In this document: piece after piece, positions 1 to 10,440 of the stretch
How positions within the stretch are numbered: the stretch's first letter is position 1
How the letters are laid out: each line of letters begins with the position of its first letter
Source of the DNA: Halicephalobus mephisto
Lineage: Eukaryota > Nematoda > Chromadorea > Rhabditida > Panagrolaimidae
DNA length: 64,000 bases
Reading direction: 5' to 3'
Assembly: GCA_009193035.1 (NCBI GenBank)
Contig: SWDT01000089.1
Location: 62,001 to 126,000, forward strand
The notes under the pieces: generated by a model
Told to the model about the DNA's origin: nothing
The model's input: the letters and a program-made list of their open reading frames with translations, nothing else
Database searches by the model: none
Translations under genes and position numbers: made by a program

Positions 1-1075
1 CTGTAGGATACGATGTTTTTCTAAGTTGTTCGTCCGGAAGTGAACTCGATTGGATAACTCAGAAGGCCGTGCCTCAACTCCACAAGTCCGGGTTGACCTA
101 CACTTCTGCCATCATGTGCGACAGAGAAATGAGGATCCCGATGTTGCACACAGCCAGCCATATCCTTTACTACATTCCAAGCTACAAAACTTTTCTCTCC
201 GGAATGATTGAGGTTAGTTTTATTTAAAATAATTTTAAAAAACAGAAATCTGTTTTCGATGAGTAGTTGTGTGTTAAATATGATTTCCTGGAAAATTCGT
301 GGAAGTTTCATATATGAAAATGTTAAATTTTCGATTGTAAAGTTCATTGGTAGCAGAAGTAGACAATAGGGATAAAGTTTAAACTAGTTTGCCAAGGAAA
401 AGTCTTTTTTGTACTCCGATGCGGGCCGTCGGGGACCCGGGATAACCACTCTCTGACGGCATAGTGTCCTTCCCGCTGTCCTTGATTCTCTGATCTCAAC
501 GGAAAATTAATCCCGAAATATTGAACTAGAACATATAGTGTAAAATCCTAATTCAAAGATTTTTTGTTTCGATATATAAATACCTAAAAAATTAATTATA
601 AAACAACTTTCTCGCAAATTTAAAATCCTTATTGTTTTTGAAAATTTATAATTTATAATTGTTTCAGATTGCTTACTTTATCGGTCATTCGGACTGGCAA
701 GTGACCGTCTGCGTTCCTCGAGAAGCCGAGTGTTTGGCTCTCCTGGACGACTCCAAATACGATCCAGAAACGGTGGCTGCAGTGGAAAGAAGAAACGCCT
801 CCTACAGAATGGCCTTCTGTTACCTCAAAGACATGGCCCAAAGAAGACAATGCCGAGTCTTCACTAAGTAAGTCACACTATAGTTGTCCGTAAAATAATA
901 CTTCAATTTCAGAGTGGAAGAAGCTATCAAGTACATCGGAGAAGAATCCAGAAGAGACACGGAACACAAGGCTGTTTTAAGACAAATAGTTGAGAAACAA
1001 CATCTTGTAAAAGAAAAATCGATGGATTTGCTCCTCAATTCACCATCATCCAACTTGTCTTCCGGGTCCAATTAA
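1..1075 (+). CDS. olrn-1: OLRN-1/Raw-like protein, 3' end of gene (partial)
   Basis: The 5' part lies outside the window. Exons are about 1-212, 668-867 and 913-1075 (TAA stop), with introns GTTAGT...TTTCAG and GTAAGT...TTTCAG; the joins keep frame (phase 0, then phase 2). The peptide opens with YDVFLSCSSGSELDW and continues through LHKSGLTYTSA, FLSGMIEIAYFIGHSDWQV and VPREAEC, ending in a charged then Ser-rich tail. This is the pattern of nucleoside 2-deoxyribosyltransferase-like domains as found in Drosophila Raw and its C. elegans homologue OLRN-1, a regulator of JNK/MAPK-type signalling and neuronal asymmetry. The domain call rests on the YDVFLS start and the IPxYKxFLxGMIExAYFIG segment; the orthology is from memory and less certain. 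At the left edge the frame is also open through VGYDV, so the exon may start before base 1 or at a weak CTGTAG acceptor at 1-6. A MITE starts five bases after the stop. Confidence 0.7.
213..667 (+). other. Intron in the olrn-1-like gene
   Basis: Phase-0 intron of 455 bp with GTTAGT donor and TTTCAG acceptor. It is AT-rich except for a GC-rich patch near 415-490 that contains GGGGACCCGGGAT. No coding potential was seen inside it. Confidence 0.75.
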
Positions 1076-1079
1076 AGTC

Positions 1080-1467
1080 TACACAAAAAAACGCAACTTT
1101 TGGCACAGTAACAAATACAAATCGTCACTATTTCCTTGCAATCTTCGTCACTATTAAGTTACTAGCTTCGTCACTATTAAGTTACTATCTTCGTCACTAT
1201 TAAGTTACTATCTTCGTCACAATCAAGCTACTATCTTCGTCACAATTAAGTTACTATCTTCGTCACTATCAAGTTCCAATCTTCGTCACAATTAAGTTAC
1301 TATCTTCGTCACAATCAAGTTCCAATCTTCGTCACTATCAAGTTCCGATCTTCATCACTATCTTCATCACCATCTTCGTCACCAATGCCAAATATTCACA
1401 AAAAATGTGACGATTGTGTTGCATTTCGTAATTGTTACGAAGCCAAAAGTTCCGTTTTTTTTGTGTA
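1080..1467. mobile_element. MITE-A copy 1, enlarged by an internal minisatellite
   Basis: The ends are inverted: TACACAAAAAAACGCAACTTTT on the left and the complement of AAAAGTTCCGTTTTTTTTGTGTA on the right, each bounded by TA. Inside each end are AACAAAT/AATCGTCAC and GTGACGATTGT motifs shared with the other four copies in this window. Copies 2-5 are about 150-165 bp; this one is 388 bp because the centre holds a 23-bp tandem repeat. It has no coding capacity. It lies in the 3' UTR zone of the olrn-1-like gene. Confidence 0.75.
1140..1385. repeat. 23-bp minisatellite inside MITE-A copy 1
   Basis: About ten head-to-tail units of CTTCGTCACTATTAAGTTAC plus TAT, with variants reading CACAATCAAG or CAAGTTCCAAT. 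The core CTTCGTCAC is part of the MITE interior (AATCGTCACTATT in the short copies), so the array seems to have grown from the element itself. Confidence 0.85.
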
Positions 1468-2136
1468 GAAATCTTTACTCGTCTGCATTCTGTAGGAGTT
1501 CGAGTTCAGACCTCGATTTGACCGATTTCCGTCAATCTTAGCTTTATGGTTGTTTTTGTTCGAAAATGCTGGTATTTTTTTGTATTTGTTAATTATTCCA
1601 ATATTTTGAACAGAAAGTAATAATCGGAGTTGTATCCGTGTGCGGGAATGTTCGACAAAGTTATTTGAAAACAATAAAAAAACGATTTTTGCAGATTTGA
1701 AGCATGATAGAAATTTAATTTCAGAATCCGGATTTAGATAAAAATCAAATATATCGAAAGCAAATCTTAATCCTTCTTTAGAACTCAAAATTCAGGCTCC
1801 ATGGTCCGGGTACAAATCCGAAACGATGATCAGCAGTGATTTGGAGGATAATTTTGGATATTTAAAGATAAAAGTCGAAAAATCCTAAAAACGGGGATTT
1901 TGTTAATTTATTTCAAAAATTAAATTATTTTCGAAAATTTACATTGCAAAAAATTATTTTTAATTTTATATTTAAAATAAAAATTTTCTCACTGGATTCG
2001 AACAGAATTCTAAAGTTTCGAAATGCTCTAGGAAGTTTCGAGATTCTCCAGTCTCAAGCCTTCTACTGTATCTTAGATTTTATAAACTTTACAAAATTCC
2101 AGCTTTATGAAAATTGAAAAATCGGCAATGTGCAAT
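1468..2136. other. Intergenic DNA between convergent genes
   Basis: AT-rich spacer between the olrn-1-like stop and the TAF7 stop. A possible AATAAA poly(A) signal lies near 1672 on the + strand. A minus-strand open frame (1435-1788) overlaps the MITE end and has no recognisable protein. Confidence 0.6.
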
Positions 2137-2853
2137 TCATTCTTGGGAATCTTGGATTCGAATGGGTTTCTTCTGGTCTACGTCGATGACTTCCCATCGG
2201 ATGTTGACGGCCTGTAAGTCTAATCTAAGCAGTCTTTTGATTTCTTGTTCGACTTGAGGAGCGTCCATGAATTTCATTTTCTTCGTTTTCCTCCATCTTC
2301 GTCTTCTGACACTCTTCAATGGAGGAGTGATTCCATGTGGATACTGGAGTAGCTTATCTCTTTTAGCGATCTGCTCTCTGAATTCCGGATCATTCCTCTC
2401 GCTTTCAGGGACTTGCTTGACTTCCGGCAATTCTGGAGGGTTTTTACAATTGATGATTTGAGAAACATCAGCCACTTTGTACACATTTGTCTTGTCTTGG
2501 GTTTTATAAGTCTGGAAAGTCAGTTTTAGAAAGAAATGAGGGAAGTTGATATATGAACTCACCTCAACGATACAAGGCAGGTCCTGAACGACGAAATCTA
2601 AGGACCTTTTGCCCACTTTCAATTGTCCTGTTCGTTTGTTTGGAGCAAATTTGATTGCCACCTTCTTGTCTGGGTTTGACGGTCCAGGTTCAGGATTAGA
2701 AAGGTCATATTGAGCGCCGGATTCTATGAATTCGTCAATAGTAGAAGCAACTTCATCCGGAACCCGAACGATCGCATGAGTTTCCCATTCGTCGTCTAGC
2801 AGATCACCAGATTTCGATTTCCTTCCGTTAGATCTAGATATGAGCGAAGCCAT
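2137..2853 (-). CDS. taf-7: TAF7 (TFIID subunit, TAFII55 domain)
   Basis: Two exons on the minus strand, 2853-2563 and 2511-2137, encode about 221 residues. TAF7 is a subunit of the general transcription factor TFIID in the nucleus, known in other animals to bind TAF1 and restrain its acetyltransferase activity. The N-terminal half reads ETHAIVRVPDEVA, then LKVGKRSLDFVVQDLPCIVE, then KTNVYKVADVSQIINC, and residues near 154-172 read YPHGITPPLKSVRRRRWRK. This order (IVRVP, DLPCIVE, YKxADxSQ, HGITPPxKxxRxRR) is the TAFII55 signature. The start chosen is MASLISRSNG, just before the conserved domain; the frame stays open upstream to 3030 but that region looks like promoter and leader. The 51-bp intron (2512-2562) is a multiple of three with no stop, so retention would insert 17 residues. 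C. elegans has two paralogues; this window does not show which one this is. Confidence 0.93.
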   Translation of the reverse strand: MASLISRSNGRKSKSGDLLDDEWETHAIVRVPDEVASTIDEFIESGAQYDLSNPEPGPSNPDKKVAIKFAPNKRTGQLKVGKRSLDFVVQDLPCIVEVSSYINFPHFFLKLTFQTYKTQDKTNVYKVADVSQIINCKNPPELPEVKQVPESERNDPEFREQIAKRDKLLQYPHGITPPLKSVRRRRWRKTKKMKFMDAPQVEQEIKRLLRLDLQAVNIRWEVIDVDQKKPIRIQDSQE

Positions 2854-3010
2854 GGGGAACTTTAATGGAAACAAAAAAGAACAAAGAAAATCGAAAATTT
2901 CGAAATAACCGAGAGCGCGCACCCGTTCGCCACAGAACGCCAAAGCGCGGCAATTTCTAAATTCGAAAAAGCAATCTCCAACGACTGTTACTGTAATTAT
3001 TATTAAATCA
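2854..3010 (-). promoter_or_regulatory. Likely TAF7 promoter region
   Basis: Just upstream of the TAF7 ATG the sequence has a compact GC-rich core (about 2910-2955: GAGAGCGCGC, CGTTCGCCAC, AAAGCGCGGC) flanked by AT tracts, unlike the surrounding DNA. This fits a housekeeping-type promoter. On the minus strand a T-rich run ending in AAAG lies about nine bases before the ATG and could be a trans-splice acceptor, but it is a weak match. Confidence 0.35.
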
Positions 3011-4260
3011 GTTTTATTGTAAAATTTCAATTAAGATGATTAATAAATTTTTTAATTTTTAAATTTGATCAATGAGATTTCCGAAATCCTTTGAATTTTT
3101 AATTTTTTCAAAAATAATAAATTTATTCGAAAAAATAAAGAAAATACAGAATTACAGTATGAAAAAGGAAAAGTCGGAAACAGCAGCAATCAGAAGCTTC
3201 AAAGTGAAGCCGCCTCGGCCGATTTGACAAACCAATAAAATTGCGGCCAGCGAAGCTTTGAAGAAAAAAGGAAAAACTGATAAGTCTTCTTTTCCATTCA
3301 AGGAAACTGTCCTAATCAAAAACAAAAATTTTCATCCACTAAAATTCTACAAAATTTAATGAAAAAATTTGCAAAAAAAATGTTTAAAAATTTTTAAATT
3401 TGAAAATTAAAAAAAATTTTTAATAAAACAATTTCAAAAAAAAAGTTATTTTTAAATTCCAAAAAAATACGGTTTTGAAAAAAAGATAAAATTTAAAATT
3501 TTGAGAAATTTTATAAAAATCAGATTCTGAAATTGAGGATTCTGGAAGTTCCGAAATTTTTAGAAAAATAAATTTAATATTTTTAAATTACTGTAATTTC
3601 AAAACCAGAATTTCTAAATTTTCTAAAAACTTCAAAAAGTCGTTTCAGAACAGCTTCATAAAAATATTATTTTTAAAATACTTTAGTTTCGAAATTTCTA
3701 GAAAATTAAGAATCCCGTGTTAAAACTACTTTTGAAAAATATTATTTTTAAAATACTGTAATTTAAAAAATTTCTAGAAAATTAAGAATCCCGTGTTAAA
3801 ACTATTTTTGAAAAAAAATATTTCTAAAATACTGTAGTTTCGAAATTTCGCGTCAGGACCATTAGAAAAAACATTTTTAAAATACCGTAATTTAAAAATC
3901 TCCTAAAAAGTCAAAATTTCGTGTCAGGATCATTTTAAAAATATTATTCTTAAAATACTGTAATTTAAAAATTTTCCAGAAATTCCAATTGAGACCAATT
4001 TCCAAAAAAAATTAGAGATTTTTAATAATTTTATTTTTGAAAATTAAAAACTTTTAATAATTTTATTTTTGAAAAATAAAAATTCTTAATAATTTAATTT
4101 CTGAAAAATTAGAAATTTTTAATAATTTTATTTTTAAAAATTAGAAATTTTTAATAATTTTATTTTTGAAAATTAAAAATTTTTAATAATTTTATTTTTG
4201 AAAATAAAAATGTCATTGAAAATTCGCGACAAAACCACCAATTAACCGATCTCGATAATT
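3011..4260. repeat. AT-rich low-complexity DNA with a diverged dispersed repeat
   Basis: No gene. Around 3170-3300 is an island with CTGATAAG (GATA-type) and GCCGCCTCGGCCG. From about 3580 to 4000 at least four diverged copies of a unit containing TTAAAATACTGTAATTT and AGAATCCCGTGTTAAAACT occur. From 4000 to 4215 a roughly 30-bp unit (TTTTAATAATTTTATTTTTG) repeats about seven times. Confidence 0.7.
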
Positions 4261-4784
4261 CAAAGAATTTTAAAAACTGCCTGTCAAAAATTTTTTTAAA
4301 ACAAATTTTTTTTGAAATTGAACGAAAATTGGCGACTTTTTAGTTTGAAAAGTTTCGTCTTGAGATATTTTATCTTCGTTGAAAAAATCGGCTTTTCTGG
4401 CATCTTTGATCAAGAATAATCGGCTTTTCGTTCCGTCGGCAGCGAAAACTAATCATGCTGCCGATTACTGTCCCGGGGACCCCTCGGCGAAGTCGTTAAA
4501 AATATCTTATTTCTTTGCTGATTACGTTTCAATCTAAAATTTTCATTTTTCTGAAAAATTAAAACCAATTTTATTTTTAAAATTTAATTTCACAAATACA
4601 GTAATCTTCAAAGACGAATTTTTAAAATTTTAAAATTTTTAATTTTTTTTATTTTTTTTAAAATTGAATATTTTATTTTCTGTACATCTTCATCCAGAAA
4701 TTTCCAAATTTATCGAGGTAAAATATGTTTTAAAAATTAATTGCGAAATTATGGAAAATCAAAAATTATACGAAATTGGAGTTT
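4261..4784. other. Gene-free interval with a GC-rich island
   Basis: About 4375-4500 is higher complexity: CGTCGGCAGCGAAAACTAAT is followed by a near-inverted ATGCTGCCGATTACTG and then CCCGGGGACCCCTCGGCG. The rest is AT-rich. No ORF of note. It could be a regulatory element or a relic of a foldback element. Confidence 0.4.
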
Positions 4785-5350
4785 TTATTAAAGATACTGT
4801 AGATTCTAAAAAGTTTCGAAAATTCGTGTCAGAATCATTTTATAAAATTTTTTTATTTTTATAATATTTCTAAGGAATTAATTACGAAATAATAATTACG
4901 TAAAATCAAAATTGTAAATTACTGTAGATTCTAAAAAGTTTCGAAAATTCGTGTCGGGACCACTGTAAAAAATTTACTTTTTAATTTTTTAAAGAAATTG
5001 ATTTCGAAATTTTATAAATTTACGAAATAATTACCTTTTATAATTTACTGTAGATTCTAAAAAGTTTCGAAAATTCGCGTCAGGACCACTGTAAAAAATT
5101 CATTTTTTAATTTTTTAAAGAAATTGATTTCGAAATTTTATAAATTTAAGAAATAATAGTTATAAAACAAAAATTGTAAATTACTGTAATTTTTAAAGTT
5201 TCGAAAATTCGTGTCGGGACCACTGTAAAAAATTCATTTTTTTAATTTTTAAAAAATGACTAATTTCGAAATTTTATAAATTTACGAAATAATTCCCCAC
5301 TGTAGTTTACTGTAATTTTTAAAGTTTCGAAAATTCGCGCCGGGACCATT
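4785..5350. repeat. Tandem satellite, 125-135 bp unit, about five copies
   Basis: The marker TACTGTAGATTC or TACTGTAATTTTT followed by AAAGTTTCGAAAATTCG recurs at about 4796, 4921, 5047, 5182 and 5309. Each unit continues with CGTGTCGGGACCACTG and a T-rich tail. Homogeneity is moderate, so the array is not recent. Confidence 0.85.
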
Positions 5351-6130
5351 CCATAATAATGCCCTTTTTTCACTTTTTAAACAAAAATATGATTGTTGAT
5401 TTCGTCATTGAAAAAATTTGGATTTTTCTTGCAGGTGTTATCGGCGAAGTTTATCTCTGCTTCCAGCAGAATACTAGAGGTTCAGAAGCCGCTTATTTCT
5501 TGATCCTCTTCGAATAGGCTTGGCAAAAATCAAATCGAGATTAAAGGTGATCAACTGATGAAAGTCCTTCTTGTATTAAATTCACTATCGATGTGTCAAA
5601 AAGGTTTTTTTTTCAATTTTCATAAAAATTAAAAAGTTTTATTTTAAATTTTCACTAAATTTAAAAAGTTTTATTTTTTTCATTAAAATTAATTTTTTTT
5701 TCAATTTTCACTAAATCTAAAAAAATTTTATTTTCAATTTTCATAAAAATTAAAAAGTTTTATTTTTTTCATTAGAATTAAATTTTATTTTCAATTTTCA
5801 CTAAATCTAAAAAAATATTTTTTTTTCAATTTTCATAAAAATTAAAAAATTTTATTTTAAATTTTCATTAAAATTGTTTTTTTTTCAATTTTCATAAAAA
5901 TTAAAAAATTTTATTTTTAATTTTCATTAAATTTAAAAAGTTTTATTTTTAATTTTCATTAAAATTAATTTTTTTTTCAATTTTCACTAAAATTAAAAAA
6001 TATAGTAAATTAAAACTTTAAATAATAATTTATTTTTATATTTTTTAAATTTACTATAATTAAAAAAATAATTATTTTTAAAAAAGTTAGAAAAAAATTA
6101 AATTTATTATTTTTTTTAAAATTTAAAAAT
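5351..6130. repeat. Island, then AT-only tandem repeat
   Basis: About 5395-5560 is a higher-complexity segment (GCAGGTGTTATCGGCGAAG, GGTTCAGAAGCCGCTT) with no ORF. From 5590 to 6000 a unit of about 35-60 bp built from CAATTTTCATAAAAATT and AAAAAGTTTTATTTT repeats many times. No gene. Confidence 0.65.
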
Positions 6131-6600
6131 GAATTTTAGAAAATTTTTCTTCGTTATGTTTATTACGGTAGTTTTAGGTGTAGCTAAACAAATAAGAATC
6201 AGAACAAAGTTATCGTTAGTTGTAAAACACGGCAAGATGACAGAAAATTCGGCACTTCCGTCGGAACAGTTTATTTTTTATTTTTTTTTTTGAGAAAAAC
6301 GGACTAATCATGACCTCGAAAAGGAAAAACTGTCCGTTTTCACACTTATGATCGAGATTGCCAAATCGACAAAACTGATAAAAAAGGAAAAACTGATATA
6401 ATTTTTGCCAATATGGAGATTTTTATTCAGTAATTTTCAATTTAAAAAAATCCAAAATTGTTTTTTTCGATAAAGGATATAATTTGCCAAGGCAGTCCGT
6501 TTAAAGATTGTTGATGGGTTCTCGGAGAGAAAAAATGAGTGATAACATTCACTAATCCTCTCAACTGTCTCTCTTCACATTGATGACTCTTGATAGCTTC
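6131..6600. other. Gene-free interval with unique-looking segments
   Basis: Segments at 6150-6270 and 6480-6600 are less AT-biased and not obviously repeated. Two GATA-type sites (AACTGATAAAA, AACTGATATAA) lie near 6375-6402. No coding frame was recognised. It may hold regulatory sites of a neighbouring gene, but nothing shows which. Confidence 0.3.
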
Positions 6601-7430
6601 TGTTTCGTTCATTCTTGGTTTTAATTCTCAAATGTGATTTCTCGATAGTTTCCGTTTCGTTGAGGGACGGTTCTTCATTATTATTTATACGTCATCAAAT
6701 ATAGTTATAAAAGTATTTAAAATATCTTTCACTTTATGAAAAATAATTGTTGATTGATTAAATTTCTTCAAAGATCTTCCTTAATATTTTTTGTTTCGTT
6801 CATTCTTGGTTTTAATTCTCAAATGTGATTTCTCGATAGTTTCCGTTTCGTTGAGGGACGGTCCTTGATTATTTATACGTCATCAAATATAGGTATAAAT
6901 TTATTTGGAATATCTTTCACTTTATGAAAAATAATTGTTGATTGATTAAATTTTTTCAAAGATCTTCCTTAATATTTTCCTTCTAGTTAAATCATGATTT
7001 TAATTCTTAAATGTGATTTCTCGATAGTTTCCGTTTCGTTGAGGGACGGTTCTTCATTATTATTTATACGTCATCAAATATAGGTATAAAAGTAGCTTAA
7101 ATATCTTTTACTTCTTGAAAGATAATTGTTGATTGATTGTACTTCTTCAAAGATCTTTCTTAATATTTTTTGTTTAGTTAAACTATAATTTTAATTCTTA
7201 AATATGATTTCTCGATAGTTTCCGTTTCGTTGAGGGACGGTCCTTGATTATTATTTATACGTCATCAAATATAGGTATAAAAGTATTTAAAATATCTTTC
7301 ACTTTATGAAAAATAATTGTTGATTAATTGAATTTTTTCAAAGATCTTCCTTAATATTTTCCTTTTAATTAAATCATGATTTTCAATAATTTATACATCG
7401 TCAAATCTGATTTTTTAATAATTTCTATTT
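6601..7430. repeat. Tandem satellite, 188-191 bp unit, four copies plus a remnant
   Basis: The core GATTTCTCGATAGTTTCCGT followed by TTCGTTGAGGGACGGT starts at about 6636, 6827, 7015 and 7206, giving spacings of 191, 188 and 191. Each unit then has TTATACGTCATCAAATATAG, an ATCTTT(C/T)ACTT stretch and CAAAGATCTTCCTTAATATT. A truncated fifth unit begins near 7390. Conservation is strongest in the core. Confidence 0.92.
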
Positions 7431-8090
7431 TGTTCAATTTTGATTTTACTTTTTGAAAAATAATTTATAATTGCTTCTGTTTCGTTTATTCACAATTTAA
7501 AATTAATAAAAAAATTTTACATTTTAATTATTTTTATTTCTAATATGACTAATTTTATATATTTAAAAGTATTTTTTAATTATTTACATTTTTTCCTTAT
7601 TGATGATATTTTTTTAAAATTTTAAATAAATTATAGGTCATTAATTTCAAATTTTATATTTTTTTATAAATTAAAAATTAAAAATTTCTAATTTTATATT
7701 TTTTTAAAAATTAAAAATTTCTAATTTTATATTTTTTTTTAAATTTAAAAATTAAAAATTTTTTGAATATTTTTATTTTTTATATATATTTATTTTTTAA
7801 GAAAATTTTAAATAAATTTAATTCATTAATCTTTAATTTTATTTTTTTTAATTAAAAAATTTTTTGAATAAATAAAATCAAAAAATATTTAAATTATTTT
7901 TATTTTTTTCATTTTTGATTTTATTTCTCCAAAAATTGCTGCTGTTTTTTTCGTTCATGATTTTACTTCCTTGAGAATCGTATTGGACTCATAAAAGCCC
8001 CAAATCCGTGTTTGTCCAGTGAATAAGGTCCTCAGATCGTGAAAATCAAACACGATTCGGCTTTTGTTCTTTAGCTTCTGATTTATTTTA
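7431..8090. other. AT-rich gene-free interval
   Basis: Mostly A/T runs such as TTAAAAATTTCTAATTTTAT. A short higher-complexity piece at 7920-8075 (CGTATTGGACTCATAAAAGC, GGTCCTCAGATCGTG) has no ORF. Nothing recognisable. Confidence 0.5.
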
Positions 8091-8094
8091 TATT

Positions 8095-8420
8095 TTATAA
8101 TATTATTTTCGAAATACAATAAAAAATTATAATGTTTCGAAATACAATAAAAAATTATAATTTTTCGAAATACAATAAAAAATTATAATTTTTCGAAATA
8201 CAGTAAAAAATTATTATTTTTCGAAATACAGTAAAAAATTATAATTTTCGAAATACAGTAAGAAAATTATATTTTTCGAAATAAAGTAAAAAAATTATTA
8301 TTTTTTAAAATACAGTAAGAAAATTATAATTTTAAAAATACAGTAGGAAAAGTATAATTTTTAAAAATACAGTAGGAAAATTATTTTTCTAAATACGGTA
8401 AAAAATCATTATTTTTCGAT
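8095..8420. repeat. Tandem repeat, about 29-30 bp
   Basis: About ten units of TTTTTCGAAATACAGTAAAA plus AATTATAA, drifting to TTTTTAAAAATACAGTAGGA near the right end. The units closest to identity are on the left side. Confidence 0.88.
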
Positions 8421-9160
8421 TTTTTATGTCTTCCGAAAAAACAAAAAATTTTTAAAATTGGTTTTGTTTTCCTGACCGGAAACTGTTTTTTTTTAAATTC
8501 TACAATCAAAAAGTTGTAAAAAATATAGTTTGTCTTAAAAACTGATAAATTTTAGACTTTTTGGCGACATTAGAGAAATCCAGACTTTTAGGTTCCAAAA
8601 TTATTTTTAATTTTAAAAATTGGCTCTAAAAAAGAAAATTTTCTTCCAGAAAACCGATTCTCGAAAAGAAAATTTAAAAAAAACCGATTCTCAAAACGAA
8701 AATTTTTAATTTAAAAAATTTTAATTCTCGAAACGAAATTTTTAATTTTGAAAAATTTTAATTCTCGAAAAGAAAATTTTTGAGAAAATCGACTCTCGAA
8801 ACGAAAACTTTTAAGAAAATTGATTCTCGAAAAGAAAATTTAAAAAAAATGTTTCTCGAAAAGAAATTTTTTAATTTTAAAAATTTTAACTCTCGAAACG
8901 AAAATTTAAAAAAAAACTAACTTTCGAAATGAAAGATCCTAAAAATGAATGACTTTATTTTAAAAACCTGTTTTTTGGATCAATCTTTATTTGTCCAGAG
9001 GACTCCAACTAGCTTTAACTGGAAGAATAGTTTATCTTTGTAATACGGTACTTACATTAGGAAATCGTACTATTATTAGAAAACGGAAATATTTATCATC
9101 AAAATTTAAGAAATTATTTCAACAAAAAAATTTGGACTTTGTAGTTAGGGAAACGTGAAA
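8421..9160. repeat. Gene-free interval with a short interspersed repeat
   Basis: Between about 8635 and 8935 the motif (G)ATTCTCGAAA(A/C)GAAAATTT occurs about nine times at irregular 30-45 bp spacing, separated by A/T runs. The flanks are AT-rich single-copy DNA with no ORF. Confidence 0.7.
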
Positions 9161-9164
9161 TTAT

Positions 9165-9660
9165 AATTTCATAAAAAAATAAGAGATTTTGTAATAAAAC
9201 TTCAAAAATCGGTCTTAACACGAAAGTTTAGGATTTTCCATTTAGGACCAAAAATGCGAAAATTTTTGTTTTTGTGGTTTTCTAAGATTCTCAATCACAC
9301 TGATGTATAAAAATAAGAGATTTTGTAATAAAACTTCAAAAATCGGTCTTAACACGAAAGTTTAGGATTTTCCATTTAGGACCAAAAATGCGAAAATTTT
9401 TGTTTTTATGGTTTTCTAAGATTCTCAATCACACTGATGTATAAAAATAAAAAATTTCATAATAAAACTTCAAAAATCGGTCTCGACACGAAAGTTTAGG
9501 ATTTTCCATTTAGGACCAAAAATGCGAAAATTTTTGTGGTTTTCTAAGATTCTCAATCACACTGATGTATAAAAATAAGAGATTTTGTAATAAAACTTTA
9601 AAAAATCGGTCTTAACACGAAAGTTTGGGATTTTCCAGTTGAGACCAAAACTTGTAAAAT
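9165..9660. repeat. Tandem satellite, about 133 bp unit, 3.7 copies
   Basis: The start AATAAGAGATTTTGTAATAA recurs near 9177, 9310, 9443 (variant) and 9573. Each unit holds AAAAATCGGTCTTAACACGA, AAGTTTAGGATTTTCCATTT, GGACCAAAAATGCGAAAATT and TCTCAATCACACTGATGTAT. The copies are highly similar, with a small deletion in the third. Confidence 0.92.
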
Positions 9661-9864
9661 AAATCTTCATATGGTTCTGAAAGTATATACCATCATCTAC
9701 GTAAGTGCTAAGAAATTTTAGAATCTCATGATGTTCTGTTATCTTATCCGAAGACCGTAATCAAAGAAATTCTTCAAAGAGAAACTGCTTTGTTCGTTCC
9801 CAAAATTGTCACTTTTATTTTAACTACCCAAAATTGTTCAATACCGAAGTCTATAGAGTTGCTG
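9661..9864. other. Short unique spacer
   Basis: Non-repetitive AT-rich DNA between two satellites. No feature recognised. Confidence 0.4.
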
Positions 9865-10440
9865 ACATCAGCATAAAAAATCTGCAATATGCCCGCAACA
9901 TTCCGACAAATCAATCTGCATTTTTGTATTTTTTAATGAAGATTTCGAATTCAAAATCAAATTTGCACTTTGCGCGCAACTTTTCGGAAAGCATATCGAT
10001 GTAGAAATCAAAGTTAAAGTTAAACCCGCAACTTGCATGCAACATTGGAGCAGATCAAGAGGTATTAAACTTGCAGCTTGCATGCAACATTGGAGCAGAT
10101 AAATTTAGGTCAAAGTTAACATCATAATCGAACTCGCACTTTGCATGCAATATTGGAGCAGATTGACCAATGTCAAACTCGCAACTTGCGCGCAACATTC
10201 TGGCAGGTAGATCGAAATTAAAATTAACATCACAATCGAACTCGCAACTTGCATGCAATATTGGAGCAAATTGGCCGATGTCAAACTCGCAACTTGCGTG
10301 CAATATTCTGGCAGGTAGATCGAAGTTAAAATCAAAATTAACATCATAATCGAACTCGCAACTTGCGCGCAATATTGGAGCAGACTGGCCGATGTCAAAC
10401 TCGCAACTTGCGCGCAACATTCCAGTTGATCAACCAGTAC
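9865..10440. repeat. Satellite with nested 40-bp and about 110-bp periods
   Basis: The motif AACTCGCAACTTGCGCGCAA or its TGCATGCAA variant occurs about eight times, joined alternately to CATTGGAGCAGATTG or CATTCTGGCAGGTAGATC. TGTCAAACTCGC starts near 10171, 10279 and 10393, so the higher-order unit is about 108-114 bp. Minus-strand frames stay open through it (repeating ASCEFD), but two overlapping frames are open at once and no start, splice or codon bias supports a gene. A related array lies in inverted orientation at 24 kb. Confidence 0.9.

Noticed and set aside
1140..1385. CRISPR-like regular repeats
   Set aside because: Units are contiguous with no unique spacers, in a eukaryotic genome; it is a minisatellite in a MITE.
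1435..1788. 117-codon minus-strand frame in the first intergenic region
   Set aside because: It overlaps the MITE end, has AT-driven composition and no recognisable domain.
2854..3030. Extension of TAF7 to an upstream ATG at 3030
   Set aside because: The extra 59 residues derive from GC-rich promoter-like and AT-tract DNA and do not match TAF7 N-termini; MASLISR directly before the domain fits better.
10055..10420. Minus-strand 97-121 codon frames with repeating ASCEFD and QVASL peptides
   Set aside because: They lie wholly in a minisatellite whose period keeps two overlapping frames open at once. No start context, splice site or family supports a protein.
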